Source of the DNA: Chloroflexota bacterium
Lineage (GTDB): Bacteria; Chloroflexota; Anaerolineae; Aggregatilineales; Phototrophicaceae
NCBI GenBank assembly: GCA_003242205.1
Contig: QGUR01000033.1
Span: 1-21,487, forward strand
Length of the DNA: 21,487 bases
Direction: 5' to 3'
Shown here: piece after piece, positions 1 to 6,341 of the stretch
Numbering within the stretch: the stretch's first letter is position 1
Layout of the letters: every line of letters starts with the position of its first letter
Made by a program: the position numbers and the translations under genes
The notes under the pieces: model-generated
Database searches by the model: none
What the model was told of the DNA's origin: nothing
What the model saw: the letters and a program-made list of their open reading frames with translations, nothing else

Positions 1-599
1 GTGCAGTAAGCCAGTTTGACGCCCTTCTCGCGCAGCGCCAGCAGTAGCTCCGGCGTGAAGTGCAGCCCGGCGGTCGGCGCGGCGGCGGAGCCTTCCTGCC
101 GGCTAAAGACGGTCTGGTAGCGCTCCGGGTCGCTGGTGCGGTCGTGAATATAGGGCGGGAGCGGCATCTCGCCCAACTCGTTTAGGTAAGGCTCTACAGG
201 CCGGTCGAACTCGATCACGCGCTCCGCTTCTTCGAGCTCTTCCACGACCGTCGCTGTCAGTGAGCCGTTGCCAAAACTGAGCTTTGTGCCGGTGTTGATG
301 CGCCGCCCGCCTGCCAGTGCCCGCCATGTGCGCTCACCCAGCTTCCGCAGCAGCAACAATTCCACGCTGCCGCCCGTTTCAACCTTGCGCCCGCGCAAAC
401 GCGCCGGAATGACGCGGGTCGTATTGAGCACCAGCACGTCGCCCGGATTGATCAGCTCGACAAGCTCACGAAAGATACGGTGCTGAATTTCGCCGGTCTT
501 GCGGTCGAGCACCATCAGGCGCGACGAATCGCGCGGTTCGACGGGCGTTTGCGCGATAAACGATTCGGGCAGATCGTAATCGAAATCGGATACGTTCAT
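1..599 (-). CDS. queA: S-adenosylmethionine:tRNA ribosyltransferase-isomerase (partial, C-terminus off the window)
   Basis: QueA transfers and isomerises the ribosyl part of SAM onto preQ1 at the tRNA wobble position to give epoxyqueuosine, a step of queuosine synthesis in the cytosol. Only the first 199 residues are present; the family is usually about 340 aa long, so the stop lies before base 1. Seen in the sequence: the N-terminal MNVSDFDYDLPESFIAQ block, EPRDSSRLMVLDR at 21-33, VLNTTRVIPARL near 57-68, and the family hallmark PTAGLHFTPELL at 175-186. The start is the ATG at 597-599. I see no clear Shine-Dalgarno, but a good promoter lies just upstream. The gene is the last of a minus-strand series ruvB, P-loop kinase, queA. 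ruvB and queA are neighbours in many bacteria. The assignment is firm. Confidence 0.95.
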   Translation of the reverse strand, partial: MNVSDFDYDLPESFIAQTPVEPRDSSRLMVLDRKTGEIQHRIFRELVELINPGDVLVLNTTRVIPARLRGRKVETGGSVELLLLRKLGERTWRALAGGRRINTGTKLSFGNGSLTATVVEELEEAERVIEFDRPVEPYLNELGEMPLPPYIHDRTSDPERYQTVFSRQEGSAAAPTAGLHFTPELLLALREKGVKLAYC

Positions 600-643
600 G
601 GCTTGCCGTATCGGGCTGGAAGCGTGAGCGCGGTCAAAGGCGT

Positions 644-672
644 ATTGTAGTCCTCCGCAGAGGCGCGGACAA
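644..672 (-). promoter_or_regulatory. Predicted sigma70-type promoter of queA
   Basis: Read on the minus strand, TTGTCC (667-672) is followed after exactly 17 bases by TACAAT (644-649), giving 4/6 and 5/6 consensus matches. Transcription would start near 637, about 38 bases before the queA ATG. This suggests queA can be expressed independently of ruvB and the kinase. The rest of the 146-bp gap (600-745) shows no convincing terminator. Confidence 0.55.
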
Positions 673-745
673 GGCGCGAGCTTTACCCTCGGCAATCGCG
701 TCTGCTCTCGCCTTTGCGGGGACAATGGTGAAGGGCAGGCTTTCC

Positions 746-1285
746 TCACACACGCGCTTCGTTGGTGCGCTGGAGGATCGCGTCTACGGTTTCCTCAACA
801 GAGAGATCAGACGTATCGAGCCAGAGGCCAATGCGCGGCGTGGCTTCGCGTAGTCCCTGATCAAGCTCGGCGGGCGTCCATGCCCCATAGCCTTTCTTAT
901 CGCGGCTTTTTTCGCGCAAGGCCACGACGTCAGGCGAGGGGCAAAGCACAACGACATACAACGGGCATCCCTGTCGAAGCTGCTTGGCAACCTCTTCGAG
1001 CACGGGGCCGATGATCACATCCTGATAGACGACGGTGAACCCTGCTGCCGCATAGAGTGAGGCTGCTGTCGCTGCAAGGCGGTAACGCAGGCGAAGCTGC
1101 TCAAAAGCCTCGTCCTCAAGACCCGGCGTCATGTCGATGCGCCCGTTGACGATCATGCGGCGGAAGACGTCGCCGCGCAGGTGAACGCTTTTCGGCAGGC
1201 GCTCGGCCAGCGCCTGCGCGACAGTGGACTTGCCGGACGCCATAATGCCGGTGATCAGGACAACGCTTGGGGCGGAAAATGACAC
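746..1285 (-). CDS. Small P-loop kinase / AAA family ATPase (AAA_33-like, phosphotransferase type)
   Basis: A 179-aa nucleotide-binding protein. The Walker A loop GIMASGKST is at residues 13-21 right after a hydrophobic beta-strand (SVVLIT). An LRGDVFRR segment at 36-43 looks like the acceptor-site strand of small kinases (zeta-toxin, chloramphenicol phosphotransferase and gluconokinase-like folds), and a basic REKSRDKKGYG lid segment is at 124-134. The reading frame stays open further upstream into ruvB, but the natural start is the GTG at 1283-1285, ten bases after the ruvB stop. GAGGAA (minus strand, within the end of ruvB) can serve as ribosome site. It is therefore co-transcribed with ruvB. 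The substrate cannot be told from the sequence; a nucleotide, sugar or antibiotic phosphotransferase are all possible. No partner antitoxin is visible. Confidence 0.8.
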   Translation of the reverse strand: MSFSAPSVVLITGIMASGKSTVAQALAERLPKSVHLRGDVFRRMIVNGRIDMTPGLEDEAFEQLRLRYRLAATAASLYAAAGFTVVYQDVIIGPVLEEVAKQLRQGCPLYVVVLCPSPDVVALREKSRDKKGYGAWTPAELDQGLREATPRIGLWLDTSDLSVEETVDAILQRTNEARV

Positions 1286-1295
1286 GGCGTGCTGC

Positions 1296-2333
1296 CTATT
1301 CCTCGAAAGGCAGTTCGGTCTGTTCCGGTGCAGCGTTGTAAATACGCCCGCGATGCTCGTAAGCGGCGCGTGTGGCGACACGCCCGCGCGGCGTCCGCAT
1401 CAGAAAGCCGAGCTGCAGCAGATAGGGTTCGTACACGTCCATGATCGTCGCGCTGTCTTCGCTGATCGCAGCCGCAATCGTATCCAGCCCGACTGGGCCG
1501 CCGTCGAATTTGTCGATGATCGTATCGAGGATACGGTAGTCGATTTCGTCCAGCCCAAGCGGGTCGATGTGCAGCAACTCGTCCAGCACCTTGCCCGCCA
1601 CCGCGCCGGTAATTACGCCGTCACCGCGCGCCTGCGCATAGTCACGCGCACGACGCAGCAACCGCAAAGCGATGCGTGGTGTGCCGCGAGAACGCCGCGC
1701 AATCTCGATGATGCCCTCCGGCTTTGCTTCGACGCCGAGCAGGGCAGCGGCGCGGGCGACGATGTGCTCCATCGCTTTCTGGTCGTAGAAATCGAGGCGG
1801 AAGCGCGCGCCAAAGCGGTCGCGCAGCGGAGCGGCCAGCAGCGACAGCCGCGTCGTCGCGCCGATGACGGTGAAGCGGGGCAGGTTGAGCCGCACGTTCT
1901 TCGCCGCCGGTCCCTTACCGATGACGATATCGAGCTTGAAGTCTTCCATCGCCGGGTACAGCACTTCTTCGACCGCGCGACCCAGACGATGAATTTCGTC
2001 GATGAACAGGATGTCGTTCTGTTTCAGGTTGGTCAGGATGGCCGCCAGATCGCCCGCGCGCTCAATCGACGGCCCGGCGGTGACGCGTATGTTCACGCCC
2101 ATCTCATTGGCGATGACGAACGCCAGCGATGTCTTGCCGAGACCCGGCGGCCCGTAAAAGAGAAGATGGTCGACGGGCTCCTGACGATGCTTGGCGGCAT
2201 CGATGATGATTTGCAGGTTTTCGCGGACGGAATCCTGTCCGACGATGTCTCGTAAAAACTTGGGGCGAAGCGCAACGTTATCCCGGTCGTCGCGCCGGGC
2301 GTTGCCGCTCACCATGCGTCCGTCCTCGGACAT
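1296..2333 (-). CDS. ruvB: Holliday junction branch migration helicase subunit RuvB
   Basis: RuvB is the hexameric AAA+ motor that, with RuvA, drives branch migration of Holliday junctions in recombination and repair. The 345-aa product has normal family length. Visible motifs: Walker A GPPGLGKT (61-68), Walker B ILFIDEIH (108-115), sensor-1 GATTR (158-162), arginine-finger segment LRDRFG (170-175), and the C-terminal winged-helix motif GFLMRTPRGRVAT. I chose the ATG at 2331-2333 because GGAG stands six bases before it. A TTG eight codons upstream and an ATG six codons downstream are less well placed. ruvA and ruvC are not in the window. The kinase gene follows after ten bases. Confidence 0.96.
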   Translation of the reverse strand: MSEDGRMVSGNARRDDRDNVALRPKFLRDIVGQDSVRENLQIIIDAAKHRQEPVDHLLFYGPPGLGKTSLAFVIANEMGVNIRVTAGPSIERAGDLAAILTNLKQNDILFIDEIHRLGRAVEEVLYPAMEDFKLDIVIGKGPAAKNVRLNLPRFTVIGATTRLSLLAAPLRDRFGARFRLDFYDQKAMEHIVARAAALLGVEAKPEGIIEIARRSRGTPRIALRLLRRARDYAQARGDGVITGAVAGKVLDELLHIDPLGLDEIDYRILDTIIDKFDGGPVGLDTIAAAISEDSATIMDVYEPYLLQLGFLMRTPRGRVATRAAYEHRGRIYNAAPEQTELPFEE

Positions 2334-2370
2334 GTCGCGCTCCACAGTCAATTGCAAAAATGTTCTATCG

Positions 2371-2399
2371 AGTATACCCGACAGAAGTGCCCCTGCAAC
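2371..2399 (-). promoter_or_regulatory. Possible ruvB promoter
   Basis: On the minus strand a good -10 (TATACT, 2371-2376) is preceded at 17 bases by a poor -35 (GTTGCA, 2394-2399). The implied transcript start, near 2364, gives a leader of about 30 bases. Only the -10 is convincing. No clear LexA-type inverted repeat overlaps it, although ruvB is often SOS-controlled elsewhere. Confidence 0.35.
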
Positions 2400-2406
2400 C
2401 GTGCTT

Positions 2407-2435
2407 TTGACAGAGGGCGGGGGCGCGCGTAAAAT
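2407..2435 (+). promoter_or_regulatory. Predicted sigma70-type promoter of upp
   Basis: TTGACA (2407-2412), a 17-base spacer, then TAAAAT (2430-2435): a perfect -35 and a 5/6 -10. Transcription would begin near 2442, leaving about 30 bases before the upp ATG at 2474, including the AGGAGG ribosome site. This is the best sigma70 match in the window. Confidence 0.75.
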
Positions 2436-2473
2436 CGCGACAATTTGTCTTGGCTCAGGAGGCTCTCCGGCAC

Positions 2474-3097
2474 ATGGCTGCTGTTTTTGTTTCGTCTCAT
2501 CCTCTGGTTCAACATAAACTGACCGTTTTACGCGATGTGGCTACCGACCATCGTAGCTTCCGCGAGTTGATGCGCGAGCTTGCGATGTTGCTCTGCTACG
2601 AGGCGACTCTGGATGTGAAGCTGGAGCCGTACAGTGTGCAAACGCCGATGGGCACAGCAAAGGGCATGAAGGCGGTCGAAACGATTGGCCTTGTGCCCGT
2701 GCTGCGCGCCGGGCTTGGCATGCTGGAAGGCGTGATGCAGTTGCTGCCGAACGTGCAGGTGTGGCACATCGGTCTCTACCGCGACGAGCATACGCTGCGC
2801 CCGGTCGAATACTACAACAAGCTGCCGACCGAACCGACGGTGCAGATGTGCCTGATCCTTGACCCGATGCTGGCAACCGGCGGCTCCGCGGTGGCGACGG
2901 TCGATATTCTCAAGCGCTGGGGCGTGCCGCGCATCAAATATCTGGGGCTGATCGCCGCGCCGGAGGGCGTCGAACGCCTGACGACGGCGCACCCGGATGT
3001 GCCGGTTCACATCGCCGCCATTGACGATCACCTGAACGAGGTGGGTTTCATCGTTCCCGGCCTTGGCGACGCGGGCGACCGGCAGTTCGGAACATAG
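2474..3097 (+). CDS. upp: Uracil phosphoribosyltransferase
   Basis: Converts uracil and PRPP to UMP in pyrimidine salvage, in the cytosol. The product is 207 aa, the usual length. Seen: the PRPP-binding loop LILDPMLATGGSA (127-139), the VPVLRAGLGM block (74-83), the YYNKLP segment (113-118) and the uracil-binding C-terminal GFIVPGLGDAGDR (191-203). The ATG at 2474 is preceded by AGGAGG (2457-2462) at an 11-base distance; an in-frame TTG at 2450 lies upstream of this site and is rejected. It is a single gene with its own promoter, diverging from ruvB and converging on the membrane-protein gene ending at 3210. Confidence 0.97.
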   Translation: MAAVFVSSHPLVQHKLTVLRDVATDHRSFRELMRELAMLLCYEATLDVKLEPYSVQTPMGTAKGMKAVETIGLVPVLRAGLGMLEGVMQLLPNVQVWHIGLYRDEHTLRPVEYYNKLPTEPTVQMCLILDPMLATGGSAVATVDILKRWGVPRIKYLGLIAAPEGVERLTTAHPDVPVHIAAIDDHLNEVGFIVPGLGDAGDRQFGT

Positions 3098-3162
3098 CTG
3101 TCCTCACTCTCGCCGCTTTCGGACGCTCCGCCGGGAAAAGAGCGAAGCGCCGCGGGCAGGTT

Positions 3163-3202
3163 TGCGCCCACCAACACGAATGACGGGAGTGGTTGGCGCG
3201 CA
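3163..3202. terminator. Imperfect stem-loop between convergent genes, possible terminator
   Basis: The 112-bp gap between the upp stop and the end of the membrane-protein gene contains an imperfect inverted repeat. Its outer arms are TGCGC / GCGCA and its inner arms CCAAC / GTTGG, with small bulges. There is no T-tract on either side, so a Rho-independent role is uncertain. Confidence 0.3.
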
Positions 3203-3209
3203 ACCTGAC

Positions 3210-4343
3210 TCACGCCGGTTCTTCGGGTGGTTCCCGCGTGATGCCATCAACCTCATCGGCTTCATCGCCGCCTGTGTCTGCGTCTGCCGGGGCAGGCGGC
3301 GATTTTTGCTCATCAGGTCGCTGCTCTGGCGGCTGTTCCTCGCCTGCCAGCCTGCCGGGGAGCGAACCACTGGCTAGAGAGCGCTGTTCGGGCGGGCGTC
3401 CGGCGGCCATTACGGGACGCGGTGATGGGCCTAATCCGAGCCGTGGGGCAGCGACTTCTTCTTCCTTACGCACGATGATCGGCTCGTGCTGGCTGCTGTC
3501 GCGGCTTGGCCCCTCCGGGATCGGGAACGGCAGGTTGTAGACCGAAGGCGGGCCGGCGGGCATTTCTGCCCTGCGGGCGCGTTCGCGGGCTTTCCGCGCC
3601 TGTTCCTGCTCGCGCTGCTGCCGCAGTTCCTCGCGTGTAAACGTGATCAGCTTGCCGTTTTTGAAAGTAGCGCTGTGCCCGGTCACGCGTTCGATGAGCG
3701 ATTCGACCGAGCCGAGCAGGGCGACCATCAACAGGTCGATGCCGATGATGGCCGTGAACACGCCTGCCAGCGCATTCAATCCCTCGACCAGTGGCCGGGC
3801 CAGCGTGCCAAGCAGCAGTTCATCACCCACGCCGATCAGGAACAGGGCGACGACCGTGATCGCGATTATCGCGCCGACAACGCGCAGACCTTTGACGTCC
3901 TGCCAGCGCGGCAGCATGGTATTGGCGATGGTGAAGGCGATGTAGACCCACAACCAGAAGTCGGGCGTGCTGGTGAGGAACGTCACCGCCGCAGGAAGGT
4001 CTGGAAAGCTACCGTCGCGTAGCATGGCGGCGAACGTTTGCAGTCGCAGGATATTGTTGGTGATGAAATAGACGGCGATAATTCCGGCGGTGAGCGGTGC
4101 GAGGTTGATGAAGGCCAGCTTTACCGGGCCGGTATCTTTCGCCAGTTGCACGAAGTGGAGCCGGAGTTCGGCGACTTCCTGCGCTTGTGGCCATTCAATC
4201 GAGCGTTCGGCGCGAACATTGAGCAGCCCGGCGGCCAGCCAGTAGACGACCTGATGTAGCAGGACGCCGGGCAGGAAGAACGTGTAGTACAGGGCCGTCG
4301 TCGCGCGCAGGCGCTTCGTGAGCAGCCAGCCGACCTTGAACAA
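3210..4343 (-). CDS. Uncharacterised multi-pass membrane protein, downstream of tpiA
   Basis: I do not recognise a named family. From the TTG at 4341-4343 the product is 377 aa, with about five hydrophobic segments (roughly 16-38, 76-98, 128-146, 152-172, 192-214). A long charged, proline-rich tail follows from about 225 to the end (RQQREQEQARKARERARR, then Pro/Glu-rich), likely cytoplasmic and disordered. Residues 25-43 (PGVLLHQVVYWLAAGLLNV) resemble the HExxH helix of M50B-like membrane proteins, but the glutamate and second histidine are Gln and Tyr, so protease activity is unlikely. The same frame clearly continues upstream: TPWLIVGGLFLPLRWLQ is encoded at about 4362-4412. No ATG, GTG or TTG occurs there before the in-frame TGA at 4482-4484. 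A CTG two bases after the tpiA stop, at 4431-4433, is a candidate non-standard start that would add 30 residues. The gene is probably coupled to tpiA. Confidence 0.75.
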   Translation of the reverse strand: MFKVGWLLTKRLRATTALYYTFFLPGVLLHQVVYWLAAGLLNVRAERSIEWPQAQEVAELRLHFVQLAKDTGPVKLAFINLAPLTAGIIAVYFITNNILRLQTFAAMLRDGSFPDLPAAVTFLTSTPDFWLWVYIAFTIANTMLPRWQDVKGLRVVGAIIAITVVALFLIGVGDELLLGTLARPLVEGLNALAGVFTAIIGIDLLMVALLGSVESLIERVTGHSATFKNGKLITFTREELRQQREQEQARKARERARRAEMPAGPPSVYNLPFPIPEGPSRDSSQHEPIIVRKEEEVAAPRLGLGPSPRPVMAAGRPPEQRSLASGSLPGRLAGEEQPPEQRPDEQKSPPAPADADTGGDEADEVDGITREPPEEPA

Positions 4344-4435
4344 GTGCTGGTGTAGCCAGCGTTGCAGCCAGCGCAGCGGCAGGAAAAGCCCCCCGACGAT
4401 CAGCCAGGGAGTTACAAATTCCGACCCTGTCAGTG

Positions 4436-5206
4436 TTACCGGCCTTTCTCGCGCGCTGCAATTTCGACCAGTTGCACGAAGTCATCGACTTTGAGCGATG
4501 CGCCGCCGACGAGCGCGCCGTCAATATTGGGCTGTGACATGAACTCGGCCATGTTATCGGGCTTGACGCTGCCGCCGTACTGGATGCGGACAGCCTGCGC
4601 TACCTCGTCGCCATATAATTCGGCGATGACGGCGCGAATTGAGCCGCCGATGATCTCATTCGCCTGCTGGCCGCTGGCGCTGCGTCCCGTGCCGATGGCC
4701 CAGATGGGTTCGTAGGCAATGACAACATGACGCATGTCGTCGGCGCTGACACCTTCCAGCGCGGCGCGCACCTGCCCGCCGACGAACGCCGCCGTTTCGC
4801 CACGCTCGTTCTGTTCCAGGCTTTCGCCCACCGCGATGATCGGTTTCAGGCCATGTGCCAGCGCAGCCTTGACCTTTTTGTTGACCGTCTCGTCGGTTTC
4901 GCCCAGATACTGGCGCGTCTCCGAGTGACCGATGATGACGTAGGTCACCAGTTCCTTGAGCATGGCGGGCGAAACCTGTGAGGTGAATGCCCCCTGATCC
5001 TCCCAGTGCATGCCCTGCGCGCCAACGGCGATGTCCGTTCCCCGCAGCGCGCGCGCTACCGCGTCAATGGCCAGAAACGTCGGGCAGACGACGCGCTCGA
5101 CACCGGTGAACGGGGCAAGACGTGGCGCAAGCTCGCGCGCGAACGCTTCCGATTCGCTCACGGTCTTGTACATCTTCCAGTTACCCGCGATGATGGGTAT
5201 CCGCAT
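4436..5206 (-). CDS. tpiA: Triosephosphate isomerase
   Basis: Interconverts dihydroxyacetone phosphate and glyceraldehyde 3-phosphate in glycolysis and gluconeogenesis. The 256-aa TIM barrel has all catalytic residues: Lys11 in GNWKM, His94 in IIGHSETR and Glu166 in AYEPIWAIGTG. The phosphate-gripping loop 6 follows at 170-177, and QYGGSV is at 209-214. The start is the ATG at 5204-5206 with AGGAG about ten bases upstream. It lies on the same strand and in the same order as gap and pgk but is separated from pgk by a plus-strand gene and a palindromic element. The membrane-protein gene follows with its frame open across the tpiA stop, so the two are probably co-transcribed. Confidence 0.97.
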   Translation of the reverse strand: MRIPIIAGNWKMYKTVSESEAFARELAPRLAPFTGVERVVCPTFLAIDAVARALRGTDIAVGAQGMHWEDQGAFTSQVSPAMLKELVTYVIIGHSETRQYLGETDETVNKKVKAALAHGLKPIIAVGESLEQNERGETAAFVGGQVRAALEGVSADDMRHVVIAYEPIWAIGTGRSASGQQANEIIGGSIRAVIAELYGDEVAQAVRIQYGGSVKPDNMAEFMSQPNIDGALVGGASLKVDDFVQLVEIAAREKGR

Positions 5207-5282
5207 GTTGCGATTTCTCCTGTCGATAAGGCCGGATTTTCGCTTGCAGGCCCGGCCTCAGAGAACAAAGCCGTTGACGCCC

Positions 5283-5311
5283 ATTGTACTCACACGGGCC
5301 TGATTTGCCGA
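5283..5311 (-). promoter_or_regulatory. Possible tpiA promoter
   Basis: On the minus strand TCGGCA (5306-5311) is 17 bases from TACAAT (5283-5288), 4/6 and 5/6 matches. A start near 5275 would give a leader of about 70 bases. It supports separate expression of tpiA now that it is split from pgk. Confidence 0.4.
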
Positions 5312-5381
5312 AGCGCCGGTTATGCTTTGCGATGAAAATCACGGAACAAAACCGGCATTTCATCGTCTTAATTGTGTGAGG

Positions 5382-5421
5382 GAAGGACTGGCTTCAGGCC
5401 CGTACCGACTTTCCCACACAA
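5382..5421 (+). promoter_or_regulatory. Stem-loop in the leader of the gene at 5451
   Basis: TTGTGTG (5382-5388) pairs perfectly with CACACAA (5415-5421). The stem continues inward, with a bulged base on each side, by GGGAAG against CTTTCC. It ends 29 bases before the ATG and just before the ribosome site. It could be a regulatory leader element; no riboswitch class is recognised. I could not identify a matching promoter in 5221-5381. Confidence 0.35.
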
Positions 5422-5450
5422 CGGAAGTCATTGGAAGAGAGGGCTGCTCT

Positions 5451-6167
5451 ATGCGCCTCGGTGATTTGCTGTTGCTGCTCTACGCAGCGCGTGACAGTTT
5501 TTCGTCCGTCGATGTAGCCTGGGACTACACCTACGACGATGCGGCCATGAACGTCATCCTCGAACGGTGGATGTCGCAGCAACCTTCCGGCCAGTTTGCC
5601 AGCCTGAAGGCGACCGGTAGCGAGGGAGATGCCGGTAGCATGACGAAGATAACTAGGCGGGTCTGGTGGCGGAAACCCGCTTGCTGGCGCGATGAAACCG
5701 GCACGACCAGCCGGATGGTCACGGTGATCTGTGATGGGGCAGGCGCGACGTTTGCCCTCGAAGCCAACCCTTCGGATGCCGCCGGTTCAGGTAGTGGGGA
5801 ACAGTCGCCAGTACGGCGGTTGTATAGCTCGTCGCCGCCGGATATCGAAGCCCGCCTCGATGACGTGCCGCTGCTGGACCCGTCTTTCCTGCTCACAAGC
5901 CATACGCTCGAACCGCTTGAGGAAACGGTTTATCTGGAGAGACAGGCAATCAGGGTTCGGGCGACTTACCGAAAAGGCAAGAATCGCATTTATGAACCGC
6001 TGTTCTGGGGTACGGCGGATGAATATGAGCTTCTGGTAGACCAGGAACGCGGTATTCTGCTTCGCTACGCCGCGAAATTAGAGCAGCGGGAAATTGCGGT
6101 CGCGTCGGTCAGGCACGTTGCCTTTGACCAACCGCTTTCCGACGATCTCTTTGCCGCCGCTATTTGA
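5451..6167 (+). CDS. Uncharacterised protein, RseB/LolA-like fold suspected
   Basis: A 238-aa protein without signal peptide or membrane segment, so probably cytoplasmic. The C-terminal third (160-235: YLERQAIRVRATYR, EYELLVDQERGILLRYAA, and VRHVAFDQPLSDDLF) has the pattern of beta-strand proteins related to RseB/LolA/DUF2092, in which a bound-ligand-type half barrel ends in a 'DxPLxDxLF' segment. The N-terminal helix (LLLLLYAARDSFSSVDVAW) and a WWRKPACWRDE segment (72-82) are also typical of such proteins in actinobacteria and Chloroflexota. The function is unknown. The ATG at 5451 is chosen for GAGAGGG seven bases upstream; the frame is open to 5322 but without a ribosome site. The gene splits tpiA from pgk and points opposite to both. 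Confidence 0.75.
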   Translation: MRLGDLLLLLYAARDSFSSVDVAWDYTYDDAAMNVILERWMSQQPSGQFASLKATGSEGDAGSMTKITRRVWWRKPACWRDETGTTSRMVTVICDGAGATFALEANPSDAAGSGSGEQSPVRRLYSSSPPDIEARLDDVPLLDPSFLLTSHTLEPLEETVYLERQAIRVRATYRKGKNRIYEPLFWGTADEYELLVDQERGILLRYAAKLEQREIAVASVRHVAFDQPLSDDLFAAAI

Positions 6168-6188
6168 TTTGGCTTGCAGCGATACGCA

Positions 6189-6336
6189 GAACCTCATTTC
6201 CTGAATTCCCTCTCCAGAGCGGGGAACATGTTTTGGAGAGGAGGAAACACCGGGGGTATAAGTCAATTTCGTGAGTCTGGCTCCCTTCTCCAAAGCCCTA
6301 AAGCGGGCTTTGGAGAAGGGGATGGGGATGAGGTTC
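6189..6336. mobile_element. MITE-like palindromic repeat element (148 bp, non-coding)
   Basis: The whole gap between the convergent gene at 5451 and pgk is one nested inverted structure. The ends are perfect 9-bp inverted repeats, GAACCTCAT (6189-6197) and ATGAGGTTC (6328-6336). Inside are two hairpins: CCTCTCCA / TGGAGAGG (6209-6216 / 6234-6241), and a perfect 16-bp stem with left arm 6283-6298 and right arm 6305-6320 around a 6-base loop. The two half-elements resemble each other when one is inverted (both carry CTCC-rich arms next to the end repeat). No transposase and no clear target-site duplication are seen. It ends five bases from the pgk stop and may also act as a transcription stop. 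Confidence 0.55.
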
Positions 6337-6341
6337 CCTGG

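Noticed and set aside
1224..2255. Long plus-strand open frame (343 codons) opposite the kinase and ruvB
   Set aside because: It is the antisense shadow of ruvB; the composition is Arg/Asp/Val-rich with no recognisable domain, whereas the minus strand gives a complete RuvB.
2334..2357. TTG start for ruvB eight codons upstream
   Set aside because: The ATG at 2331-2333 has GGAG at ideal spacing and gives the usual family length.
2334..2400. LexA/SOS box in front of ruvB
   Set aside because: GTTCTATCGAGTATAC has some symmetry but does not match the known GAAC-N4-GTTC or CTGT-N8-ACAG forms.
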